DNA of 64,000 bases, taken from the NCBI GenBank assembly GCA_934698975.1, contig CAKUVR010000010.1, positions 1 to 64,000 on the forward strand. Direction: 5' to 3'. Of this stretch, positions 43,709-51,348 are shown piece by piece; positions within the stretch are counted from its first letter, which is position 1, and each line of letters opens with the position of its first letter. Source of the DNA: Cryptobacteroides sp934698975 (GTDB taxonomy: Bacteria > Bacteroidota > Bacteroidia > Bacteroidales > UBA932). The notes under the pieces are model-generated. The model saw nothing but the letters and a program-made list of their open reading frames with translations. It was not told the origin of the DNA and searched no databases. The position numbers and the translations under genes are program-made.

Positions 43709-46700
43709 TTATGATATGTTTTTACCTCCCATAAGAAACTTCAAGTCTTTTTGTTGAAGAGTTGAAGGACTAGTATTTTTTATTCTATCGAATAATTTTA
43801 TCTTTTCGGCAAGCGGAATATACACCTCGGCTCTATTTGTACACCACCATTTGTAGAACTTGATTGGATTTTCGCTGATCACTACCTCTGCCATGACAGG
43901 CTCTTTATATCCGGATATAGTAATAATTTTTTTTGTTCCGAGCAATTTCGTGTGATATTCAGGAAAATTCTTCTCGAGGGCGTTCATTAATGGCTTATAT
44001 ACAAATGCACTATCAACATAGATCAACTTGTTTTTTACAGCCCCGTGGAGAGTGATAGGATCCAGTAAAATCCATTCTTTGATAGTATGGGTCACTTTTT
44101 TACCTTCCACTTCAAGAGTAAGGTGATCTTTCTGTGTATATTTTCCCGGACGAGGCGGGTAGAGCATTTTTGCATTATCGGTTCCAGCAGAAATGTCCTT
44201 TGAGGCTACGTGAACTTTCTTTTTAGAAAGTTCTTCTATTACATCGATCCGATTTATGTCTTGTCCCGGATATTTGCGAATTAGTTCTTCATTATTTTCT
44301 CCAAGGAAGAAATCTTCAATAAAGTTCCAACGCTCTTTATTCGAGAAACTCCTTGTAAAGAAATGATTCATTATTTCTGTACTAACTGTATGTTTCTCTT
44401 GAGTTTTCTCGAATAAGGTATTCTGATAGTTAGGATTCTGACTGTCATAGTGAACTTTTTCCGGATTATTGAGTCGGATAAAAATCATCGGAGATTCTCC
44501 GCCCTCCATCTCAAAAGAGCCACAATTCAGGATTTCCATGAGATTGCCTATGCGGACATAGGGCAAAGAATTTTCCTTAGATAAGAAGCGTAACGGTTCC
44601 TTATTGCCAGATTCGAATAGTTTTGTAAGAAGTTTTATGATATGAGCGAAACTTCCTTCATATCGATTGCCAAACACTTTATACTGACGAGGAGTTGTAG
44701 GTTTTTCTTGCAGGAAGGCATTTTCCTCAATACCTCCGCAGAATGATGTCTGTCTGCCCGAATATGATGCCAGAACAAAAGAGGCCAATTGCCTTGCTGT
44801 CCTATCATCATAATACTTTTTTAGTACAGCAACCATATCATCCTTTTCAAAGAAATGGAATTCCTGAGAAATTAGGAATGCCTTTATTACATCAAGGGCA
44901 TTAGTGATCTTCTCATTAGTGTCATTAATACTGTCTATGACATAGCTGACTTTGATTCGTGGTGAGACATCAATGCCATTAAAAAGTTTGCCTATGTAAT
45001 AATCCCTTTTTAGGATGGGAAAACTCTTGTCACTGAAATTGTCTGTCCATAAGGCATTGAGGTCAATTTGCACAATAATATCACCTGTCTGCCTTTCCAT
45101 CAGCTTCATTATAGATTTAGGATACAGCTTCATCAGTTTGGAATATCCAGAATGTGAAACTGAGGCAAAGACCTTGGTAAATAATTGTTTGGGTCTGGCA
45201 AGAAGAACATTGTATCGATCCTTTGCAAGGTAGTCCTTCTCTATCATCATAAGCGCGGTTTTAACCTTCGTTTCCATGTCATCCATATCATTGAAAGCAA
45301 AAGCAAAATCGTCAACAGAGAGAAGCATATTTCTCTTATGCCCGTTATTTCTATACGTGTCATAAACTTTTTTGAGGACTGCCTTAAGTTGGAATAATTT
45401 CAAGGAGGACATCCCATATAACTGCTTGCTGTACTTCTGATCACGTGGAGAATAATTCAAGACAGCGTATCCGGTCATGTCATTGTCCCTGGCGGCTCTT
45501 CCTATTTCTTGAACATAATCTGGTAACAAACCGGAAGGTGCGTGATGATATACAACTTGGATGTCAGGGATGTCAACGCCCATACCAAATGCTTTTGTGC
45601 ATACCATCACTTTCTTCTCATTTCCTCTGAATGCCTTTTCCGCCTGCTCTTTGCTAAGCGAATCCATTTGACCACCATAGTATTTGACTGCTATTTCCTC
45701 GACATCGTTTACCGCATCAGTAATCTTTCTTACCTGGTCAGTGTAGGGTGCGTAAACCAGCGTTTTGAATCCAAGGTTATTGACATTGTGAATAAACTCT
45801 GTTGTCTGCTTAATTTTTGCGGTGTCGAATCCTCTGGTTTCACTATCGTAATTATTGATAATGAATTCTATGTCATTTCGTTTCACCATACCGATAAAGA
45901 GATGAGGAGTGTGCATCATCAAACTATCTATGGTGTCAAATACCATATCGTTTTTATCTCCACCATAAACTGCTGTTGCTGTTACAGCAATCATCGGGAA
46001 TTTTTGGCCAGAATATTTTCTGATTTTATTGATATGATTCCCAATATACCAATAGTCAACTCTGAAATCACGTCCCCACGTTGTAATAAGATGAGCCTCA
46101 TCGATAACCATCAATCCTATATTCCTTTCCCCGATGAAATATCTCACGTCATAAGACATAAGAAGTTCTGGCGCCATGTATAAAATGTCAATCTGGCCAC
46201 TCTTACACTTCTCAATAATGTGGTCACGGTCTAATAAACTGACTTCGCTATTGATATATGCGACATGCGTGAAACCTCGTTGACAGATGATGGCTGCGAC
46301 CTGATCTTTCATCAAGGCGATAAGTGGAGATACGACAATTGTGACATCTCCTTTCGAGGCAATATAGAATGCAGGGAGTTGGAAGAGCAAGGACTTTCCA
46401 GCACCGGTTGGCGCAGTCAAGAAAACGTCACGGTATTCGTGGCCAGCCCTGACATTCTCGTACTCATTGATGAGGGTTTGTACAACTTGTCCTTGTGAGA
46501 CTTCAACAATCTCGTTGTTGACGTTTGGGTTCTTGTATATTTTGATGTTTCGAAAAGACGCTCTATCTCCCCAATATCGCTTGAGGAGTTTATTCAAATC
46601 AGCAGAGGGAGAATAATCTTCAGAGATGGAATTCTCTATGGCATAAATCAATTCTCCTTTGGATAAAGACATAAACCAGTTCAGCGCAAGAATTCTATTT

Positions 46701-47377
46701 TCTTGATCAGGAGTCACAGGCTGCTTGGGATAGAATTTTAAGAAAAGTGACTGGTTATGCTTATCATTTTGAATGATATCATCGATAAATATATCAATCG
46801 ATGTAGGATCGGAATATGGGTCTATAAATTTAACTCCAATAGAAGTCGCCACATTCTTTTTTAATTTCTTTGTCTTAGAAAAGACCGGAACTATGTGCCC
46901 TATTTGGCGATTCGGGGATTTAACTGAATAATAATAGCGACTTTCAATTTTGAATTGATCAGCCTGATAGATAGGTAATACGACATTCTGTGTATCGTCT
47001 TCAGACGTGTCTGCGATGAAGTCGTTACCAGCAATTGGAAAAATCTGTCTGAGATTATCGACAAGAACAATCACTCTATCTTTAAAGAAATCTGGATTAA
47101 GATAATCAACGACATAGGAATATTGCTGATATGACACAATCTTGTAGGAAGACGCTGACATCAGCGACAGAAATACTCTACCAAACCATTGCTTATCAAA
47201 AACTTCTTGACCGCATGTAAGGCCAAACGTGTTAGGATCTAAGACGTATTCTTCTTGTTTTGAAAATCCGATTGATCCAGTATCTCCAAGAATGACAAAG
47301 ATTGGACGGTTAACAAAAGCCTTATTTTCTTCGATTAAATTGACGAAAACAGATGAGTATTGCTCCTTGATTGTCAT
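43709..47377 (-). CDS. Large RecQ-like DEAH helicase with extra domains
   Basis: In this 1222-residue protein the helicase core lies in the middle: FLTAPTGAGKSLLFQLPAFY (P-loop), VVSPLIALMKDQVAAI, DEAH box LMVIDEAHLITTWGRDF, FPMIAVTATAVYGGDKND, and motifs V-VI VCTKAFGMGVDIPDIQVVYH and DYVQEIGRAARDND. The order and wording are those of RecQ. An N-terminal 300 residues and C-terminal 550 residues are not recognised. Housekeeping RecQ is about 600-700 residues, so this is an accessory type, plausibly defence related. It is alone on the strand, convergent with the Panacea gene 43 bases away, and richer in A+T than the regulon genes. Confidence 0.8.
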   Translation of the reverse strand: MTIKEQYSSVFVNLIEENKAFVNRPIFVILGDTGSIGFSKQEEYVLDPNTFGLTCGQEVFDKQWFGRVFLSLMSASSYKIVSYQQYSYVVDYLNPDFFKDRVIVLVDNLRQIFPIAGNDFIADTSEDDTQNVVLPIYQADQFKIESRYYYSVKSPNRQIGHIVPVFSKTKKLKKNVATSIGVKFIDPYSDPTSIDIFIDDIIQNDKHNQSLFLKFYPKQPVTPDQENRILALNWFMSLSKGELIYAIENSISEDYSPSADLNKLLKRYWGDRASFRNIKIYKNPNVNNEIVEVSQGQVVQTLINEYENVRAGHEYRDVFLTAPTGAGKSLLFQLPAFYIASKGDVTIVVSPLIALMKDQVAAIICQRGFTHVAYINSEVSLLDRDHIIEKCKSGQIDILYMAPELLMSYDVRYFIGERNIGLMVIDEAHLITTWGRDFRVDYWYIGNHINKIRKYSGQKFPMIAVTATAVYGGDKNDMVFDTIDSLMMHTPHLFIGMVKRNDIEFIINNYDSETRGFDTAKIKQTTEFIHNVNNLGFKTLVYAPYTDQVRKITDAVNDVEEIAVKYYGGQMDSLSKEQAEKAFRGNEKKVMVCTKAFGMGVDIPDIQVVYHHAPSGLLPDYVQEIGRAARDNDMTGYAVLNYSPRDQKYSKQLYGMSSLKLFQLKAVLKKVYDTYRNNGHKRNMLLSVDDFAFAFNDMDDMETKVKTALMMIEKDYLAKDRYNVLLARPKQLFTKVFASVSHSGYSKLMKLYPKSIMKLMERQTGDIIVQIDLNALWTDNFSDKSFPILKRDYYIGKLFNGIDVSPRIKVSYVIDSINDTNEKITNALDVIKAFLISQEFHFFEKDDMVAVLKKYYDDRTARQLASFVLASYSGRQTSFCGGIEENAFLQEKPTTPRQYKVFGNRYEGSFAHIIKLLTKLFESGNKEPLRFLSKENSLPYVRIGNLMEILNCGSFEMEGGESPMIFIRLNNPEKVHYDSQNPNYQNTLFEKTQEKHTVSTEIMNHFFTRSFSNKERWNFIEDFFLGENNEELIRKYPGQDINRIDVIEELSKKKVHVASKDISAGTDNAKMLYPPRPGKYTQKDHLTLEVEGKKVTHTIKEWILLDPITLHGAVKNKLIYVDSAFVYKPLMNALEKNFPEYHTKLLGTKKIITISGYKEPVMAEVVISENPIKFYKWWCTNRAEVYIPLAEKIKLFDRIKNTSPSTLQQKDLKFLMGGKNIS

Positions 47378-47551
47378 AATAAAATGGTTAAAGTGTATGA
47401 TAATTCAACGATTATCACTATATTGTATAAGTGAAAATCAATGTGGTATCCTTTATTATAAATAAAAATAGATAAATTTTCTTTGAATTTAAAGAGTTTT
47501 TCTGGTCAATAACAAAGATTATATTCGATGGTTTTATGTCGTTTGTAATCT

Positions 47552-47681
47552 CTGGGCAGCACCGTCGGGAGACGAAAAGCGCAGAAAACGTTTCCCAAGA
47601 GTATATGATACACTCTTGAGGATCAAAAGAAGCCAAAAGTGCTGCCGATGGGATCAAGCGCAAGCCTAAAGAGCATAATCC
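47552..47681 (-). repeat. Inverted-repeat element, copy 2 (partner at 36733-36862)
   Basis: The reverse complement aligns with copy 1 over about 130 bases. The internal hairpin is kept in form but not in sequence (CAAGAGT...ACTCTTG). It ends 10 bases before the GGTTGCG box at 47691. The two copies face each other across 10.7 kb. Confidence 0.6.
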
Positions 47682-47690
47682 AGTTATTTT

Positions 47691-47717
47691 GGTTGCGGAT
47701 TTTTGTTTAGAGATGTA
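47691..47717 (+). promoter_or_regulatory. GGTTGCG-N17-GTA promoter upstream of the 200-aa gene
   Basis: GGTTGCG at 47691-47697, 17 bases, GTA at 47715-47717 (GTATTACTAA). Confidence 0.65.
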
Positions 47718-47886
47718 TTACTAATGTTGCTGTGCGGCTTCCGGGCATGAATGGCGGTTCATGCTGGAGTGTCCGTTGAATGCAATGGTTTGTTATTGAA
47801 TATATTAGTGAATCCTGCCCTCTTGATTTGACTGGCAGCGTTTGGCAAGTTGTTGAGAATCAGAGGAAAAGAGTTTACGGTGATTT
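47718..47886 (+). other. Long conserved leader, copy 2
   Basis: This stretch is homologous to 41073-41244, the PARG leader. It holds a short stem CTGCC/GGCAG around 47817-47840 and the shared ends (AAGTTGTTGAGA, TACGGTGATTTATGG). The similarity reaches the ATG at 47887. Confidence 0.5.
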
Positions 47887-48489
47887 ATGGAGAAGATGAT
47901 TATCAGTGAGAAGACAAGCGGTGGTAAGAATTATGCCATTGTGGAAGATGATGAGGTGAAAATGGTTCTGAATGAGGAAACTAAACGGACAGGATGTTTG
48001 CCGATGTCGGAGGCGAAGGAGTTTGCTCATTCGATTGTTGATGCGTTGGATGAGAGGGAAAAACAGCGTGTGGCTGATAGGGAAAAACATAATGATTCGG
48101 GAACAAATTGCAGCGCTATGAAAGAAGAGAAATGTGAACTTACGTCACTTGACGAACTTATGGAATATATGTGGCTGAAGCCTGACAAGACGGGGCTGAA
48201 GGTGGATATATTCGTGGATGATTGCGGGGCTTATGAAAGGTATGGGCATCCGCTTCTTCTTTGGGCTAGAAATGGCTATGGACGTGAGGTCTCCGAGTTC
48301 ATTCCTTTTCTCGTTTCGGACAGACCCGCGATTCTGAATTCTGAGATTGACTGCTGTATTTCTGAAGAAGATGTGGCCGAGATTCAAGACTTTATCCAAC
48401 GTAATCTATTGAATCTTGTTAAATTGCCCTCCGATCAGATCAGCCAGATTGAGTTTGTTGAATCTGTGGAAAAATCCCGGAATCGCTGA
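47887..48489 (+). CDS. Unrecognised acidic 200-aa protein of the GGTTGCG group
   Basis: The product is a soluble, acidic protein with an N-terminal helical part (MSEAKEFAHSIVDALDEREK), a charged linker and a C-terminal domain (ELMEYMWLKPDKTGLKVDIF, GYGREVSEFIPFLVSDRP) that looks folded. No family is known to me. It follows a GGTTGCG promoter and a 170-base leader that it shares with the PARG gene. The VDIFVDDCGAYERYGHP segment with its acidic and histidine residues is the most distinctive part. No function assigned. Confidence 0.65.
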   Translation: MEKMIISEKTSGGKNYAIVEDDEVKMVLNEETKRTGCLPMSEAKEFAHSIVDALDEREKQRVADREKHNDSGTNCSAMKEEKCELTSLDELMEYMWLKPDKTGLKVDIFVDDCGAYERYGHPLLLWARNGYGREVSEFIPFLVSDRPAILNSEIDCCISEEDVAEIQDFIQRNLLNLVKLPSDQISQIEFVESVEKSRNR

Positions 48490-48663
48490 TGATAATAGCT
48501 TCAGGCACTTTAAGGAGTATGGGTGACTGGAGATAACAGATAACAACGGAATCTTACACTGTCTAAGTTGAAACTTTCTTGTATATGCGCTTGTAGGACA
48601 AGGGGTTGAGGAACGGTGTCTTTAGCTTATCTGTATATGAAATTTGATAAAAAGTAATTGACT

Positions 48664-48921
48664 ATGGAATTTTTAAAAGAAAACGGCGAATTGGATGTTG
48701 AGCGGATAAACAATCTGCCTATAGAAGAATATATGGAGGTTATCGGCGGATTAACTGACGAGCAATACAAGGAATATTGTTCAAATTTGCCGGTTACTGG
48801 AACAAAAGAGCCTGTCCGTGCTATAGTTGTTGATTATACATTAGAAGATGAATTAGCAAGAGGATGCGTATTGGCAGAAGAATTTATGAATAATCTAAGG
48901 AAAAATGAAAAGAATCGATGA
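48664..48921 (+). CDS. Small acidic protein (85 aa), unrecognised
   Basis: From ATG 48664 the product has 85 residues with helical, acidic composition (EEYMEVIGGLTDEQYKEYCS, DYTLEDELARGCVLAEEFMN). No membrane segment or known motif. The size would suit an antitoxin, immunity or anti-phage inhibitor protein, but there is no direct evidence. The 48490-48663 gap before it has no GGTTGCG-N17-GTA site. Confidence 0.5.
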   Translation: MEFLKENGELDVERINNLPIEEYMEVIGGLTDEQYKEYCSNLPVTGTKEPVRAIVVDYTLEDELARGCVLAEEFMNNLRKNEKNR

Positions 48922-48978
48922 GTCGATAAGTTTCTTAAGAATATAAACGTCCTCAGAAAAATTCAATGGAGAAATGTT

Positions 48979-49611
48979 ATGAATATGAATCCCTTGGCAG
49001 AGAATATCAACCCCGGTGGCGGATGTATAACCCGCTTCGGGGTGATCGCCACAGATTGTCCTGCGGTGAATCATGCATTGATTGATTTCGACGATATGTG
49101 TCAATCACCCTTGGCAAAAAGCCTTGAATCAGGCCATTATGTTTGGGCTGGCCAGATGGCGCGGCTTGGTGGCAAAGCGGCATATTCAATGTTTGTGTTC
49201 AATATCTCGATTCAGACCATCGAATATTATTGCCGTAAATTCCGGTTGCCGGCCTTCATCTATGGTGAACTTCGCGATGGGAATGTCCATAGTGAATATT
49301 GGGAAAAGGTGGATGTTGCTAAAGCGTTGTGTGCCAGAATAAAGTCGTATCGGAGAAAGGAAATGGGTGATGTGACGATTGCCTCTGCCGGATCTGAGGA
49401 TCAAACTGTTATGGGGGAGTGTTTCGAGTATGTGGTTCCGTTCAGCCTTTTCCCTGCGATTTCAGAATCAATGCTCAAGAATATCTCCACGCTCGATGAA
49501 CATAGCCGAGCCGGGGCGATGAATATCGCGCTTTGCGGTGTCGGTGAGAATGCTTGGCGTTATCGTGGTCTTGTCTACCACGGCATAAAGCCTGTGAAAC
49601 TGATGCATTGA
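48979..49611 (+). CDS. Unrecognised 210-aa protein
   Basis: The product is soluble with balanced composition and a glycine-rich start (PLAENINPGGGCITRFGVIA). Later segments read GHYVWAGQMARLGGKAAYSM and FIYGELRDGNVHSEYWEKVD. It ends in GLVYHGIKPVKLMH. I recognise no family or catalytic motif. It sits 57 bases after the small acidic gene on the same strand, so the two may be co-transcribed. Confidence 0.6.
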   Translation: MNMNPLAENINPGGGCITRFGVIATDCPAVNHALIDFDDMCQSPLAKSLESGHYVWAGQMARLGGKAAYSMFVFNISIQTIEYYCRKFRLPAFIYGELRDGNVHSEYWEKVDVAKALCARIKSYRRKEMGDVTIASAGSEDQTVMGECFEYVVPFSLFPAISESMLKNISTLDEHSRAGAMNIALCGVGENAWRYRGLVYHGIKPVKLMH

Positions 49612-49755
49612 TCTGTCACGAGGCTCTTGTGTGTGGAAACCAGAGACTTGAGTGGGTATCCATCTGAAGCCTTATTGGACGAAAACGCTGCTGTTTAAGA
49701 TAATCTGGTTGTTGACGGGTTCACTATTAAGGGAAAAACGCTCTCGGAGGCTTGC

Positions 49756-50391
49756 CTAAAAGTGGGAACGGAGGCTTGCGATGGTCTCTTCGAGGGAGTA
49801 GGCCTGATATATTCTTTTGGCCTGAGTGTAACGCTTGTTTATTGTCATGAAGGGGCGCCAGAGGTCGGCGAAGGAGCCGGAAAAGCTGACCTTTTCGGTT
49901 ATTCCGTCACGGGTGACGGCGTTGCATCGGTTGATGCCGGTCAGAGGGCTTCCGGCCAGATAGTAGGTGAGGGCGTGGATCTCTCCGTCTTTCTTAATCA
50001 CGGATCTCTCGCAGGTCTCCCACCACTCAATATAGACGCCGAGTGTGGCGTCGCTGAGGCCGGACGTGCCGGAATAGGCAAGGTTGTTCTGGAACGGAAT
50101 CGGGGTGAGAAACATGCGGCTGTCGGACATGATCCGGTCACGATGGTCGTAGAGGAAGAATGCTTCCTTGTAGAATAGCGCCATCCAAGGCTCTTCGCCT
50201 GTCTTGCCAGGAGTCTTCACGGGCATATTCTTGACACTGAGGAATTCTCCTGTCGTGTCAAGTTCAAGGACATCCTGCTTGATGTCATCGGATACTTCCG
50301 CTTTCGGGTGGCATTCAAGAATATTCCCGTTCATCAGAAGGATCTTTCCTTCCGGGTGAAGGACTTCTGTCTCATTGCTTGCTGTGTTCAT
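49756..50391 (-). CDS. Unrecognised 211-aa protein of the GGTTGCG group
   Basis: A longer frame extends to 50751, but it would run through two promoter motifs and encode unlikely sequence. The start at MNTASNETEVLHPEGK (50391) is therefore chosen. The protein has an N-terminal beta-rich part (GKILLMNGNILECHPKAEVS) and a later segment with several aromatic residues (LGVYIEWWETCERSVIKKDG, IHALTYYLAGSPLTGINRCN). No family recognised. Its promoter (50448-50474, minus strand) lies back to back with that of the amidohydrolase-like gene, so the two are probably made together. Confidence 0.65.
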   Translation of the reverse strand: MNTASNETEVLHPEGKILLMNGNILECHPKAEVSDDIKQDVLELDTTGEFLSVKNMPVKTPGKTGEEPWMALFYKEAFFLYDHRDRIMSDSRMFLTPIPFQNNLAYSGTSGLSDATLGVYIEWWETCERSVIKKDGEIHALTYYLAGSPLTGINRCNAVTRDGITEKVSFSGSFADLWRPFMTINKRYTQAKRIYQAYSLEETIASLRSHF

Positions 50392-50447
50392 ATATTCATT
50401 AGTTTTTGGTTCATTTCCGCTGGTCTTGACCGGCTTTGCATGGATAA

Positions 50448-50474
50448 TACTGAAGCAAATGAAAATCCGCAACC
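50448..50474 (-). promoter_or_regulatory. GGTTGCG-N17-GTA promoter of the 211-aa gene
   Basis: On the minus strand GGTTGCG (50474-50468), 17 bases, GTA (50450-50448; GTATTATCCA). The ATG at 50391 is 57 bases on. Confidence 0.65.
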
Positions 50475-50489
50475 AAAATCTGAAAAATT

Positions 50490-50516
50490 GGTTGCGTTTT
50501 TCGCTCCAGATGCGTA
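50490..50516 (+). promoter_or_regulatory. GGTTGCG-N17-GTA promoter of the amidohydrolase-like gene
   Basis: GGTTGCG at 50490-50496, 17 bases, GTA at 50514-50516 (GTACTAAGGA). It is divergent from the minus-strand site with only 15 bases between the two first boxes. Confidence 0.6.
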
Positions 50517-50617
50517 CTAAGGATGTAATCCGATTCATGGTGCTGGCTGCCGCATGATAGGGAACAATCAAGACAGTATGAAAAACAAAGCCTGTTAGCC
50601 AGAAATAAACTATTGAT

Positions 50618-51310
50618 ATGCAATACTTTAATAAAATCATCCTGAATATTCCGCACAGTTCGGACAGACTACTTCCTGAGAACGGCTGGACGGATCCGAC
50701 GGCCATAGCTAAGGAGGTGCGCCGCTGGACCGACTGGCACACGGATTCCATGTTTCAGCCGGAGGCGGATCTGAGGGGCAAGGTCGTGCCTGTGGTGTTC
50801 GGTGTCTCCCGTTTCTGCGTGGACGTGGAAAGACTCCTTGACGACCCTCTGAACGCCGCCGGCCAAGGCATCCTCTACGAGAGGTTCGGCGATTGTCGCC
50901 GTGTGGTCTCCGGGCGGGACGCCTTGATGAATGAATATCACGGATTCATCTCACGCCTCTCATCGGAATTGATTCAGGACTCGCTCATCGTTGACTGCCA
51001 CTCGTTCCCGTCTGACTTGGCTGACATTGATATCTGCATCGGCTATAATGACGATGCCAGCAAGCCGGAAAAGGAGATGATTGACAGCGTGGCGCGGCTG
51101 TTTGACAGCGCCGGCTTCAAGGTCGGGCTGAACAATCCATATTCAAACTCGATAACTCCGAAGGCACCGATCGACTACAAATCATTGATGATAGAGGTCA
51201 ACAAGCGCTGCTATATGAATGAGCGCACCCTTGCGCGGACAATAGGCCATGACATAATTTCGGGGCTGCTGAATGACTTTTACCGCAACGTCGCCACAGA
51301 ACCCCGGTAG
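50618..51310 (+). CDS. N-formylglutamate amidohydrolase-like protein
   Basis: The 230-residue product has the family pattern: IILNIPHSSDRLLPENG near the start (the H-S motif), a basic/histidine stretch WTDWHTDSMF, SRFCVDVERLLDDPLNAAGQ, and LIVDCHSFPSDLADIDICIG with the metal-binding D-H pair. These zinc hydrolases cut formylated glutamate in histidine breakdown, but small members outside hut operons occur in many contexts. No hut gene is near, and the gene has a GGTTGCG-type promoter, so its role here may be different, for example in metabolite signalling. The family call is good and the substrate is unknown. Confidence 0.75.
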   Translation: MQYFNKIILNIPHSSDRLLPENGWTDPTAIAKEVRRWTDWHTDSMFQPEADLRGKVVPVVFGVSRFCVDVERLLDDPLNAAGQGILYERFGDCRRVVSGRDALMNEYHGFISRLSSELIQDSLIVDCHSFPSDLADIDICIGYNDDASKPEKEMIDSVARLFDSAGFKVGLNNPYSNSITPKAPIDYKSLMIEVNKRCYMNERTLARTIGHDIISGLLNDFYRNVATEPR

Positions 51311-51348
51311 GATGTCCGTGACGACGTTGATGCTAGTGTTGCCGGAGA

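Noticed and set aside
48601..48640. GGTTGAG upstream of the small acidic gene as an eighth special promoter
   Set aside because: GTA is not at the 17-base spacing; the nearest GTA is five bases further.
49756..50751. 331-codon form of the minus-strand gene
   Set aside because: The first 120 codons cross two promoter motifs and the divergent gene start; the sequence is implausible, so the start at 50391 is used.
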